In this document: positions 21,601 through 34,186 of the stretch, piece by piece
Layout of the letters: every line of letters begins with the position of its first letter
How positions within the stretch are numbered: position 1 is the first letter of the stretch
NCBI GenBank assembly: GCA_023374045.1
Contig: CM041779.1
Coordinates: forward strand, 147,499,485 to 147,563,484
Length of the DNA: 64,000 nucleotides
Source of the DNA: Limonium bicolor
Taxonomy: Eukaryota > Streptophyta > Magnoliopsida > Caryophyllales > Plumbaginaceae
Direction of reading: 5' to 3'
Translations under genes and position numbers: made by a program
Notes under the pieces: generated by a model
What the model saw: the letters and a program-made list of their open reading frames with translations, nothing else
What the model was told of the DNA's origin: nothing
Databases searched by the model: none

Positions 21601-23781
21601 TGGACCTAAGGATCATAACTAAGGCTTAGCAATAGTTAGGAATGCAAAGAAATGAGTTGAACAAGACATTATATACATGATGAATGAACGAAACAGTAAT
21701 CAAACTGAAAAGTAAATCAAATCGATAAGTGAAGAAGTGGCATAACAAAACTGGAAGTTTATGGGATCTCTTGCGTTTTAAAACTTCTAATGACCAAACA
21801 AAATTCTGACCGAAATGAAATCAGTGATGGGTGCCAACAGAACTACCACACACCACACATTGCTATTCAAATCTTTCATTTCTGCTCATTCAATATCTAA
21901 TATATTCTTTTCTTTGGATGATCGGATAGGGTGTTCAGCTAAAAGGACAATAGAAACTTGATTCAATCATCCGCATTCAATTAGTTACCATATCAGTAAA
22001 TTACATCCTAGATTATAATCAACCTGGGCTGTACAAAATGGCATAGCAGGTTAAACCCATCACTAACTCAACTTTGGTCTGTCATGAATCCTTAACAGCA
22101 AGGTGCTAACTCTAATTCCAGGTTAGCATTGGTTTCTTCTCTTTAATAAATCATGAGCTAACCGCATAAGTGTAATAGAATTTCCAATCCAACAGATTAA
22201 CCATGCCACGGATTCCTCTGAACAGCAACAGAAAAGTTCTAACTTAAACCAATTGAGAGTTCCCCGCATGATTTGCCCCTCGGTCTTAAGAAACCTCTAC
22301 TTTCCCACGGCAAAAAACAAAACCCTATACAGATCTGTACAATCGAAGACAACAAGATAAAACTCTTAGTGATATCTGAATACAGTGAACACCAGCAATG
22401 ATTTATGCATATACATTCCACACACGTACATCCTGAGATCAGAGTTCATAAGTAGTGAGGATTATAGATGATATACCGAAACCGAGAATGGTTATCTCCT
22501 GCAGATGCAGGATATATATTACAGGAAGGTTCTCTTGGGTCCGAGCAACACCGGAGGGAGGAGGAGTACCCTCCTGCAGTAAATCATCGGAAAGAAAACA
22601 GAATACACAAGGCAATCAAAGCATTAGTCCAAGAACGTAATCACAAAGAAAATGGATGAAATCAGATGGAAAGGTGTGAACGCCTGCAGTAGCAGTTGAG
22701 TGTACCCAGGACTTCATACAGAGGCAAGAGACTTCAATCTCAGAGGGAATGATCGATTGACTGAACTTAAAAAAATAGCAAATCAGGCAACACGGTTCCT
22801 GTCGGGAGCAGATTCGGATTGCGCAGGCATAGCCCAGACCGAACGTAATATACGAGCCGGTGGATACAGATACATGAATAGAGAAGAAAATAGTATATGG
22901 CTTTAAATCGAATCTCAGGGAGGCGATATCAATTTATTCGAACACAACACACAGCACTTCCCATTCGGTACCAGATTTCCAGACAAAATGACATGCTTAT
23001 GAGCATTAGGGGCGTAAACGTATCGGAAGAGAAGAAAACAAACATAATCCATGTGAACTGAAATCGAAATTCAGGCTCGCATTGCATCTCAGTTTATCTG
23101 TTCGTGGACTGCTATGTCCATACCAGTTCAGGAGCACACGAACGTAAGGAAAAGAAAAAATGAAAACGAGAGGTATAGAATTGTACCCATGTTCCACATT
23201 TGCCAGAACCAGAAGCATATGAAATCGAGATTCACAACTCCGATTCTGGAGATTTGGACGTAACGACTATATATAAAAAGAAGCAAAATGAAAATGAAAG
23301 GAAAATAGGGGAGGAGAAGAGGATTCAGGCAGGATTCTACACTTCAAAACCAGAGTTTGATAATCTGTTCTTTGAAACCCACCGTGGAGAAACTCAGATG
23401 ACGGTAAGGGTGGTGGAATGGAGAGTATTCACAGAGTGGTTCTAGGTGGAAGAAAGTCGATCGAGAAGAATTTTCTTGTTCTCGGTTTCTTTCAGGTTTA
23501 AGCGTATGAAGTTGAAAAGAACAGGGAAGGGCTTTTTTGAATCGAGGAATAAGAATATCGGGGGCTAGTATCGGCTGGGTCTTGGGATCTGTACAGTAAG
23601 GGTTTTTTGTGTCCTTTATAATAAGAGACTAGGGTTTTCTAGAGAATGTCAAACTAGCTTTCTTGTTGGGCTAACTTAACAAAATGGGCTTTATTGAGAG
23701 TTGGGTGCAAAAATCGGACCCAAGGAGGATGGGCCACATCTATTTGGTCGAGAAAGAAAAAACAGAGTTATGCTACTCCCG

Positions 23782-23980
23782 AGTATCGAACCGAGGGCTT
23801 TTGTATACCTCCCATAAATACAAACCAGCTATGCTACCGCGTCACTCAGTATTGAGTGGAGAAATAGATATAAAACTGTGATACGAGCTGAAATAAAATA
23901 AGAGAATACTCTTTGCTTCCATCAAGATTTGAACTCAAAACCAATAGCTCTCTTAATAAACACAGTGACCAGTCATACTA
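23782..23980 (-). other. Two tandem tRNA-like internal promoters in D
   Basis: On the - strand, TAGCATAGCTGG (23836-23825) matches the A box fully and GGTTCGATACT (23792-23782) matches the B box closely, 32 bases apart. A second, weaker pair, TAGTATGACTGG (23980-23969) and GAGTTCAAATC (23936-23926), has the same 32-base spacing, 144 bp away. The T stem does not pair fully, so these are not intact tRNAs; they may be tRNA- or SINE-derived fragments. Confidence 0.35.
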
Positions 23981-26774
23981 ATGCATAATTCAGTATACAA
24001 ATGAGAGAAATAATACAAGAGCTCTAACTCAAACGGTATAAACTCTAAAAAAAGGGATGGTTTTAAAACCGGATTGTCATTTGGAAATTCATTTTCGAAA
24101 AAATCGTGTTTCTATGAAATGCTTTGAAAAAAAAAATAAAAAATGATGGTTTCGTTTTAGCACGCACGCTGATATGTTTTTGAAAAGAAAGGCGACGACC
24201 CCTATTATTTCGGAATTTGCTTTATGGGGTGAGAATTTTTGGTGTCTACACCTAATACATTACTATAATTTAATACCACCTCATATAATATTCTTCTATT
24301 TGTATTATGTAGAGGTTTAGTTTAACTTATTAATCCTTCGTATTATATTTCCTATAAGGTATTTAATTTTATTATGTTTACTGTGTATACATTTATATAT
24401 ACTAGGATTTATACAAAACATTATTTATGTAGTTTTATTGTATTTAATTATTTATATTAACTTTTACACACACCTACATCCAAAATATGGTTATAAAATA
24501 AAGTATTTCCCTTAGTTTCAGTTAAGTATATTAACTACCATATTATAATTAATATAAATGTAGATTAATTTAGTTCCTTGATTTAACCCAAGTTACTATT
24601 TTATCCCTTAGTTTAATTAAAAATATCAACTCCCATAATATAGTAAGTAAAATGTAGGATAATTAAATTCCTTAATTTATATAAGTTTCTACTTAAGTAA
24701 GTATATATACATATATGTACATAATTTCACTTCTCTTAAACTAATACAAAAACTTTTATACTTACTGTTATAAAATGTTAATTTAATTTCCCTTAATTTC
24801 CCCAGCTTAAAAGTTAATTAACAACCATACTTTAATTTTTGGTTACATTAAAAACTTTATATTATAGGCTATTCTTATGAAAACTCATAAACACAATTTT
24901 AAAACCTTTTACCATTGCCCAAAAATTCCCAAATTTAATATACAGTAACTATAACATTTTAGACATATTATAAAATTTTTATTTCATAAAAATATCTTTT
25001 TAATTTAGCCAATAATTCTAGAAAACCCGTAACTTGTAAAAATCATAATTATGTTTAAAAACTCCAAACCATAATAATTTACATCAAAATAAACTAGATT
25101 AAATAAGGAACCTATGGTTAAAATTTCAAGGCAAAATACATTCGGGAAGATATTTAAATTAACCCAACAAGTTAAGTATTTACTGGATTTTTATAGAAAC
25201 TTTAATCTTATAATCACCAGATCTAATCTTGGCCGTCCAATCTCTTAAAACAAGATCGGACGGCCCCTGTGTTACGAGTTCTTCAGCGAGTTCAAGAAGG
25301 GGCCGAGTACTAATCTACCAATATCTCCTAATCTACAGAACGAAATCGAATGATTCTCGTTTCTATGGATTCGTAATCAAATTTCGGTTCCAATGATGCT
25401 AATTTCCCCAATTATAATGCGGTATTCAGTGGATTTCGAATTTAGTTCGAAGTTAGGGTTCTTCCTGGAAACAGAATTCGATTCGAACTCAATTCGATCA
25501 AATTCTCCTAATCTAACATGTAATTGACTAAATTGATACATGGGTTAGATCGGAAATACATTACGAACAGCAACAACGGAGAAATTTGATCGGAGACTCA
25601 CCGGATTGTGCGAATTTGGTGAATTCCAAATCAGAAAACTGGAAAAAACTCGAACTTGATACAATTCGTGGTGCCAACTTTGCAGATCTATAACTAGCAG
25701 TACAAAACGAGTTAGATAATGAGTAAGGGCTCATTGGAAAGAAGAATTGTAGATCTACGTATTGGTAGCAAGAACTAAACCTAACTCGCACCATACAGAA
25801 AGATATTGAAGTTACAAAACACGAGTTTACCTCCTGTTTCGGTGTTATTTATGTGTTGTTAAGACCGAAACTTTAGACCTCTATATCTCCCAACTGGTTG
25901 CGATTCAGACTTGGGCATAAACACAGAAAGTTGTAGAGGGATTAGAGATCTTTACAACGAGCTAAAGAAATCGAATTTTGGTTGATTAACGAAGAAGTTA
26001 TGATTGACGCAAGTTACCTGAAAACGAAGGAAATTCTGGAATTCTGGAAACAGTCTCGCAAGGTGGCTACTTGGCTCGATTTTCCGGTTGACTCATATAG
26101 ATCTAGGGTTTGTATGAGTAATGGTTGGAAAGAGGAATTGTAGGAGAAGAGAGTGGTGAAGATGGCAATGGAAAAATATTGAGTAATGAAAAAGTTATAG
26201 CCGTCTAAAGTTAGGGCTAGGAAGTGAAATCGGTTACGAAAATCAGGGAAGGAAATCGGCTAAGTGTGGGCGCCATTACAGAGTGACACGTGGCACTTCT
26301 TAAAATTTTGATTCAAAACTTCAATCTAGCATAACTTTGGCTAGGATGATCCGTTTTTAATGTTCTTTTTATCGATCTTCATGGTTTTTCATAACCTATT
26401 TATTGGTATAGGTTTCATGGCCTGGTTTGACCATTCTCAAAAAGTCAACTCTAACAAGGCTTAGTAAGCTTTAAGGTTTCTAGAATTTTATATTGACTTT
26501 TATGTTTCAAAACAATGTTCAACACTTCCTAAAATCTTTATAATATATTTGAAGTGTTTAGAAATTTTCCCAAGATTTATTGACTTATAAATCTTATTAT
26601 TAAATTCATAATACCATATAATAATGTATAATAATTAGGGTTAAATAGGAAAACCCCTAAATAAATTTCACAACTCCATATAATAATTTAATATTCATTA
26701 TTCCATATCATAGTTTAATTTTTAATAAAAGAAATCCCCTAAATTAATTTAAATTAATTTAGGGGTATTTAACA

Positions 26775-26807
26775 TATCCCCCTTAAAGAAACTTCGCCTC
26801 GAAGTTT
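26775..26807 (-). promoter_or_regulatory. B polypurine tract with hairpin
   Basis: On the - strand the order is AAACTTCG, loop AGG, CGAAGTTT (26807-26789), then CTTTAAGGGGGATA, then the LTR. The stem differs from that of T1 (CAAAGTTC/GAACTTTG) yet stays fully paired. Confidence 0.75.
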
Positions 26808-27105
26808 AACAATCAACTAATAGGCACTCACACCGCTTCGGGTGTGCTGAGACAATAATAACTTCAATGATATTCCATACCATTCCAATCCTTTATCTCC
26901 ATTTCAACATTCCACTCAAGGGTAACCGAAATCAAAGTACCGAAACCATAACAACGTGAATCAAAGTATAAACTGAAGCAAAACAACACAAACGTGACAA
27001 AGTACTGTGCCACAACGTAAAACTACTACATACATACACCTCTCATTACTAACAATGCAACGAGGCATAATCCGGATGAGATAACGAAGGAGGAGTATGC
27101 CAGCA

Positions 27106-27143
27106 TATCCCCCCTTAAAAGAGCTAAGGTACGCCCTCGTACC
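27106..27143 (-). promoter_or_regulatory. Second hairpin plus polypurine tract inside B
   Basis: On the - strand, GGTACG and CGTACC pair around AGGG (27143-27128), followed by CTTTTAAGGGGGGATA (27121-27106). This copies the layout at the LTR edge but lies about 340 bp inside. It could be an extra plus-strand primer or the relic of an older LTR edge. Confidence 0.5.
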
Positions 27144-28817
27144 GCTACTAACGGGCACCATCAAAGAATCAACACTTATTAACCAACTTTGTTTTGAATT
27201 TTAACTGCACCGTTGATTTTATCTATGATCGTTACATATATCTGTATCTCTTGATTGTTATGTATTTGTATTTCCTTGGTGATTATAAAATTTGATCTTA
27301 TGATTATATCCATTCGTTTAATGTCTGATACGAATTTATATGTCCATATATGATCATTTATCATATCATTGTATTAACAAGCTATAAATCAGGTGTAACA
27401 TACTTGAGTAGTTTAGAATAATATTTCAGATCATTTAATAATCTTCCAAAATTATCTTCAAGGGTTTATAGCCAACCATATGTTAAAACTCTATAAAATA
27501 AATATTTTCTATGACTTTTCAAGTTTCAATTGTTTTTATAATTAACTATCATATTTTAGACGAATCATTCAGTGTTTACTTCATAAAATTTACTTATTAT
27601 ATAACTTCACCCAAGGCAGAATTTTAGGAAGTTCTTCCAAAATCTGATTCCTTTATCCTAAAATTTATTTATTATTTTTTTTTTTAAGATGCTCAATACT
27701 CAAGTATTTAAGGATCAATGATATTTAGTCTAGTATTACTCTTCTCTTCACTCAATCTTTAAGTAACTTCTTTTATTGATTTTTTTTTTATATTCAATCA
27801 GGGGTGGATGTTGTATCTTGGAGTACCCAAACTTAACCCCCTTCCCCCATATATAGGTATTTCTCACCAAAGATTTAACTCAATAAACCCTTTACATTTA
27901 TGAGTTTTAATACCGGATCTTAAGATACAAATTTTGATTTGTTCATGGTGGTTAGCAATGAAATATGCCTAGCTCAAGATTTCATGAGGGTAACGTCTTA
28001 CCACCACTTCCCCTCAAGTTCAACACAATCCATCACCTGCGTAGAAGATTATTTACAGTTAGATGACAAGGCTTGTCTAGCCCCTAAACTTCCAGAAGTG
28101 GGTGTGCACCCCCACTACTTTCAGCCTAGGAGTTCGTCGCACCAGGCACTTTCGTAGGGTGTTAGGTTTATGTGTTTTCTTTCTAAGGTTAACATAGAGT
28201 TTTAATGTGTTTTACAAGTTCAGATGTTGATCTTTTCTAATACGCTACTAGTTCTTGTTAGCTCAATAATTTCCTAGACTTAAGATTTATCTTAAACATT
28301 ATCTTTAGGTAATAAATTGATACCAAGTAGTTCATGAGACTTATTTTCAAACTTTAAAGGAGTTGAAGTACTTCCACATAATATCAATACTAATTTAGTT
28401 ATTTAAAGTTCTATTTGGATACTGTTTTCAACCAAAAGTATTCTTTACAATTCCAGGAATTTGTGTACTAGCTTTTAAAGGATTACATTTTTTTAGCAAT
28501 GTATTCTCCATGAGCATGCTTTTGAAAAATAGCTTAATATTTGGTTTATCTCAACCAAAATCTTATCGTACTTAATATAGGATGTTCCAAACTTATATAT
28601 ATATATATTTTCTATAGTTTATTGTTGGAACGGTATAACAACACATCACACACAACAGACATTCACAAAAGGAAAGTGTGTAAAGGAACCGTTCACAATT
28701 CCAAAAAGGGTTAGGAGTCGTGCCTTACTGGAGTCCTCACTTCCCAATTCTACCCCAGTTCCCCAGTTTTAAGTGCACCTATAATCTAAGTATTTCACTC
28801 GGCTTGTTTTCTCGGGT

Positions 28818-28844
28818 TCAGAGCGTAACTACGCTCTGATACCA
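28818..28844 (-). promoter_or_regulatory. B primer-binding site folded into a hairpin
   Basis: Reversed TGGTATCAGAGC at 28844-28833. Bases 28818-28827 and 28830-28839 form a perfect 10 bp inverted repeat (TCAGAGCGTA/TACGCTCTGA, 2-base loop), which covers most of the primer site, as in T1 but with changed pairs near the loop. Confidence 0.85.
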
Positions 28845-28849
28845 CTTTC

Positions 28850-30155
28850 TGTAACACCCCTATAATAATAAAACAACAGCGGAAAATAAACTAAAGGTGC
28901 TACAGACCATCGGGCTCCAAACACCCGGTACCAACCTCACCAATTACAACCATTACAATTAACTAAGTTACGGTCTGAACTTCGAGAAAACTTAACATAA
29001 ACATAATTATAATAAAACACATTCACTCTCCATAAACCTAATCCCATCCCAATCACTCATGCTCGTCGTGGCCACCTGTAAATCAATTTGTACCTGCAAG
29101 ATGAAACCAAGCAGCCCACCCCGAAAGGGGCGGGTCAGTTCCCTGGAATGGAACTGGTACAATTCTCCAAAAACAAACTTATAAAACATCACTCATCAAA
29201 ATAAACAGTAACATGAAAACAAACCTTTAAAAGTAAAACAGAGATAAAGCACTTCAAAACAATCAAGTTAAAGAGAAAAGAAACAAGGCAAAGATAGAGA
29301 TAAAGAACTTCCAAAACAAGTCATCCACTTAAGTAGTCACACCACATAGTTAGCAAGCATCCATTGTTGATGTTAGAACCAATTCCCGTTAGGAGTAGAA
29401 AAACTCAGATAGTCACAAAGGACTAGGAATGATAAAGTAGATCCAAGAACCAAGAACTCGAGAGTGGAATAATTCAACTGGGAGAGATGGCCCCCACCGC
29501 CAATCACGTCCTTTTAGGACAGGGGATATACAGCCCCTCACTGTTTATCACGTCCACTAAGGACAGGGGATATACAGCCCCTCACTGTCTATCACGTCCA
29601 CTAAGGACAGGGGATATACAGCCCCTCACTGTCAAATATCAATGCCCCTATGGGCGAGGGATATACAGCCCCCTGCTGTTACCATTAAAGACGCGCGCAC
29701 GTCGAAGGAAAGATTTCCAAGATTGACCTTTTCCAAATCCCCACTAGATCACCAACTACCCAGAGCAATACCAAAACACTCAGTCCTACAGAGTGCAGAA
29801 GCGTAAACCCTAAGCAGTCAATGTCTAACGGGACACCAAATAGAAGGAACCAATACCCAAGTGAGTTCCACATCCAAGGCTCAGTTAGTCACACAAGCTG
29901 AGTCAGTCACACAACCATTTCCTTTTTTAGAAGTTCCTCTTAAAGCCAGTTAGCGTTTTCCAAAACATTCCACAAGTCAATCAGCCAAAATAACGTAGTA
30001 CGAGAAATCGTACAAAACATTCCATAAAGTCCAAAACACATCAAGCTGAGTACGAGAAATCGTACCTGGTCAATGTTATAGCAGTTCTAGTATACTCGTG
30101 CAAACATTCAACAATTCTCTGAGGAACATTAAAGATAACTTACTATCAATAACCC
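28850..30155 (-). mobile_element. B right (5') LTR, first part
   Basis: Near-identical to 15151-16445. It stops at AACCC, where array C is inserted, and resumes at 62741. Confidence 0.9.
29502..29682. repeat. 44 bp tandem repeat in B LTR, right copy
   Basis: Same three units plus one degenerate unit as in the left LTR, with only a few base differences, so the array predates the insertion of B. Confidence 0.85.
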
Positions 30156-30849
30156 TGTAACACCCCAACTACCACCGTACACATAACATCAACCTGCAGC
30201 GGAAAATTCAACTCATCACATTACTTATTTCAATGGTGTTACACGCCGTTAACCACCCACGTGGCTAACAAGGCTAATACATGTACTTTGTATCGGTCTG
30301 ATGGACTAGATTCCCAAGCAACTACACGTTACATTTGCTTCCCTTAACAACAACCCATATACTTTATACATTCCAACTGTACCGAGTATTTACAAACTAA
30401 TGCCGATAACAATTTCGGTCTTACTACGCCTACAATGCTTACGCAATTTAAATGGCTACCCATGTATAAACATCTACCCCGTCCTACTCTCGAACGGCTT
30501 CCAGCTCCTTGTACCTGAAATAGAAAAGGAGAAAGGGTGGCCCCCAAGGGGCTCAGCACCTTTGCTGGTATGGTAATCCCGCAGCCCACATGCTACCGGG
30601 CCACGCACAACTAATTGTCGTCTAGCATGCGATTGATTATATTTAAATCATGCATGCAACTGTAACACACACAACACAAAATTTTGCCTCAATGGGCTCA
30701 ACAAACGGATAATACATCCTTACTTGATGAGTCACTCATGGTATTCATTATCCCTAGAGTGTTCCTCCTCTAACGGAGCTACTCCTTAATAGACGACACT
30801 TACCCTTAAATCGGGTTATCCTTAAACGCCTCTTGTCACAAACTGGGAT
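30156..30849 (-). mobile_element. C left LTR, outer part
   Basis: Begins TGTAACACCCCAACTACC and matches 48770-49463 until GGGAT, where E is inserted. The rest of the LTR is at 39831-43964. Confidence 0.9.
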
Positions 30850-33128
30850 TGAAATACCCCAAACCTTGATATGTGGTTTAAATATCAAATTATGGTATGT
30901 AAAGGCTAAAAAGTGCCTTAGTAACATCAGTGAAACAATTTAAACCATAATAAATGCAATAAAGCATTAAGACACAGTTTGAGCAAAAACATGCTCTAAG
31001 CTATGAGTGAACTTGGTTAGGCCCAAAGAGCCTACCAAGACTTGATAACATTTAATTATGATTTAATAAGGCTAAATAAGTCCTTAAGAACTTTGGTGGA
31101 CAGTTAAACCAAATAAACATAAGAAAATCTTAAAGTCAATATGAGCAAAAATGTGCTCTAAGCTTGGGATGAATGTGTATAAGACCTAATGGTCATACCT
31201 ATACCTTATTTATATGTTAATGAACATATTAAATCAATTACTAAAGAAAACCAAGCTTGAAAACAAGTTAAAACACAAAATGTGCTTTAAGAGTCTTAAA
31301 GCACGTTTTTGAAAATGTCTTGTAAATGAGTTTTGAATGGCTAAATGTCCATCATTACTCTTTAATTAACATGTGTACTATATAGTATCACATTTGGGTG
31401 GCCATATTAGTGGGAAATCAAAAATTTCACTTCTAATGTGCCTTGTATTTGAATAGTAATTTTTACAAGCTAGTATATACATATGTTATGTTAAGTAATT
31501 AAATTGACAAACAAAGACTAAAATACCCTTGTTATATTAAGGGGGCCGGTTTTTGTAGTGAGGAGTCACCAAGTAGTTAACTTGTTAAGTAAATAAATGT
31601 GACTCATAGTACTATTTGCTTTAAGACTTAATATCTTCAAAAAGTAAGTTCTATCTTCATTCTCCCTTCCTTTCCTTCATTTCCCACGGTTCCAAACACC
31701 ACCACCAACCTCTCTTCTTCATTCTCTCTCGGTAATACTACTACCACCATGGAAGTTCCAACTTTGAACACATGTAAAACCTAGCTCACTTAACCAAATC
31801 AAAAACAAACACACCATTCTCTTAGTTAAGCCAAGCTCTACAATCTTGTCTCTTCTCAAAACTTCAAAACCTCCATTCGGTGCCAAGAGAAACCACCATG
31901 GGAGGAGCTTGAGTTCACACTTTTCACATATCGTTAGATTAGAACACAGTAATCACTTGGAAATAAACTTCCTTAACCAACACACTTTACATCACAACCT
32001 CGGACTTGATGGTCGGGCAACACTCACATCCACACATAACATAACATATCCAATGATAACTCGGACTCTATGGTCCGGGTATCTTAAACAACACTTACAC
32101 ATACATGACAACCCCTTGACCACTGGTCTTGGGTAACATAACAACATTTGGACACATAGGTCCCGTAACACAACACATTTAGACTCATAGGCCTTGGTAG
32201 TATACACTTTAGGAAATCCAAGTCAAAACGCATTCATTACCATACCACACAACATGTCAGAGCATGTATAGCAATCAAAAATATCCTTGATATACACTGT
32301 GATCCCGCAGAACACGGTCGCGATGGCAACCTTCCGTCCCCGTGCCTTTAGGAGATTAAAACACTCACATAAGTTTAAAATTTCCTTGTGAGGTTAAGTA
32401 AGAAGACTTAATTATGTAAAGTATCCATCAAGTTTTATAAATGCCAATTTAAAATCCTTTTGAAAACACACACAACTCCAAGTCCAACTTAAGCTTTTTG
32501 CTTCTTTCATTAGCGTGGTTATTTGTGACCACTTATAGGGAGTTTCAAGAATCATCCAACCCGATGTGATCAGCATCAGTGTTGAACTATCCTTCCACTC
32601 CAATTTGGTTCGCTTCCCTTGATCACATAAATCAAGTTCCACCTCCCACTTCATTTTCAAGCATCAAGTAAATCACTCATTTCCAATTTTCTATCTTTGA
32701 ATCATTCTAGTCATGATCACAACATCTCCAAAGGATAAACTCCGTCTATCAGTTACCTCCATTCACTTTTAATCCTGTTGCTAGGGAATTCTTATTCTCA
32801 CTAGGTTCTATGTCGGTATCATGCCCCTTTCTGCATCACTATAAAGTATATATATATATATACACACATATATTTTATCACAATACAACACCTGGTTTTA
32901 CATTTATACACTGTCGGGGTTTGTTGTTCCCCCGGGAGTTTCTCTACTCCCATACTTGTACTACACACACAACTGTCAACAAACACACACACTTATCACA
33001 ATGGGTATTCGCATCTTCTGTGCGCAATTACACAAATAAACCAGATGAATGCGTATGTTTACAGTAATTGATGAGGTGTTCTTCGCTGCAGTTTGTTGTA
33101 AGTATGCTAAGTTGGATGGGGTGTTACA
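30850..33128 (+). mobile_element. E 5' LTR, rearranged
   Basis: Only the first 1.06 kb and last 66 bp match the 3' LTR; the other 3.3 kb are replaced by 1.15 kb of inverted interior (31913-33062). The left junction falls in a shared word, about TTCACA-TTTTCACATAT, present in both the LTR and the inverted interior, as expected for a template switch. Confidence 0.85.
31913..33062 (+). repeat. Left arm of a 1.15 kb inverted repeat in E
   Basis: Reverse complement of 34187-35331 with scattered substitutions and small indels. It includes the hairpin array (31999-32210), the words around the TCCCGCAGAACACGG block (32304) and a TA/CA microsatellite (32849-32873). The arms are separated by about 1.1 kb. 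Confidence 0.88.
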
Positions 33129-33135
33129 ATAAAAG

Positions 33136-33147
33136 TGGTATCAGAGG
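33136..33147 (+). promoter_or_regulatory. E primer-binding site
   Basis: TGGTATCAGAGG, one mismatch from the T1 and C sites, 7 bp after the LTR. Unlike T1, B and C, no perfect hairpin is formed with the following bases. Confidence 0.75.
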
Positions 33148-34186
33148 CTAAACTCAGTGGAGATGCTAAATAATGATGTTAACGAACTGAGCGAAAGCCC
33201 GTGGTAGTACTGTGGAGGAACTCAGTGTGATCCATGGCGAATCGCATAAGGGATTTACTGTCAAGAGTTTACGCCTCTGCACTCTGTATGACTGAGTTTT
33301 TTGGTATGCACTTGCGCAGTAATGATCGATGAGATAGCTAGGAATTGGAAACATTGATTGTGGACAATAATGTTATAATGGCCGATGCATAGGAAATGCA
33401 AGGCCGCACCAATAAAACGAGTACTTGTAAAAACCGAATGTGGAAATATGATTAACAGTAAGTGATACAATAGCACTAGCTGCCAGTATCGTATGGAAAT
33501 ACCCACAAAGGTTGTAAATAGCTGAGAGAGCACTACACACTAGTAGTAGCTCAAACTCAACCGACAGTAAGTCGGAAAAAGTCAATCATTGTGAAATACC
33601 ATAACTGTATACACAGTAAATGGTTATGGGGAGTGGATAGAAAGTGTATAACTCACCGAATTCGCTAACGGTAAGAGATACCACGCTCGGTTGAGAACCA
33701 TTGTTACCAAATGAAGGTGACAATTGGGGATGTACAATACATGAATAACAAAAGAGAGCAATTAAGCTCTACAGTTATTAGAGTTTCGCAGCAGAAACTA
33801 GTAAACCAGTGATTCAAGTGTTGAGCGTACATGGTGACATGATGAATGGCTAATTATTAACGCCTATAAGCCTACAGGCCATCGAACCAACTAAGAGTTT
33901 AAACAAATCCAATGAGATTCTTGGTTAGGAACTAAACCGCCAATATGGTTAAGATCCTTTAATCAGAATCCATTGTGTAATAGACCGCGTGGAAGTTAAA
34001 ACACTTCACGACGGCAGAGCATTTAAGCAATGTTTAGTGCTGATTACGTGGGCGTAATCCCTTTTAAGGGGGGTAGAGCGCAAAACCACTTAGTGTATGA
34101 TTACCGTACAGTGTACGTAGTGTATGTGATTTTAATTGTGCATAGCACAAAATTATTTATTGTTTTGCTGATTGTGCGTGTGTTAC

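Larger units (their letters stand above)
18135..24250 (-). mobile_element. Element D: 6.1 kb LTR-like insertion
   Basis: Flanked by the 5 bp direct repeat CCTAA (18130-18134 and 24251-24255) and bounded by TGT...ACA. Read from the right, it starts TGTAGACACCAAAAATT. I find no internal LTR pair, primer site, polypurine tract or coding frame, so it is best read as one solo LTR left by recombination. Its size and its TGTAGACACC start resemble Tat/Ogre-type LTRs; that assignment is from memory and tentative. It contains many tandem repeats and two tRNA-like promoters listed separately. Confidence 0.65.
15151..26774 (-). mobile_element. B left (3') LTR, about 5.5 kb, split by D
   Basis: Begins TGTAACACCCC (the reversed LTR end) and finishes GGGGTATTTAACA before a reversed polypurine tract. 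Bases 15151-17710 are repeated at 28850-30155 plus 62741-64000, which proves the LTR pair. Removing D (18135-24250) and one CCTAA leaves about 5.5 kb. It is very AT-rich in the U3-side half. Apart from the 44 bp tandem repeat and D, nothing else is recognisable. Confidence 0.85.
26775..28849 (-). mobile_element. B interior, non-coding
   Basis: Only 2.1 kb separate the two LTRs, with no gag or pol trace on either strand; longest open frames are under 75 codons. It has a polypurine tract at the left end and a primer site at the right end, so B could be copied only by proteins made elsewhere. The middle, 27180-28650, is AT-rich and featureless. Confidence 0.8.
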
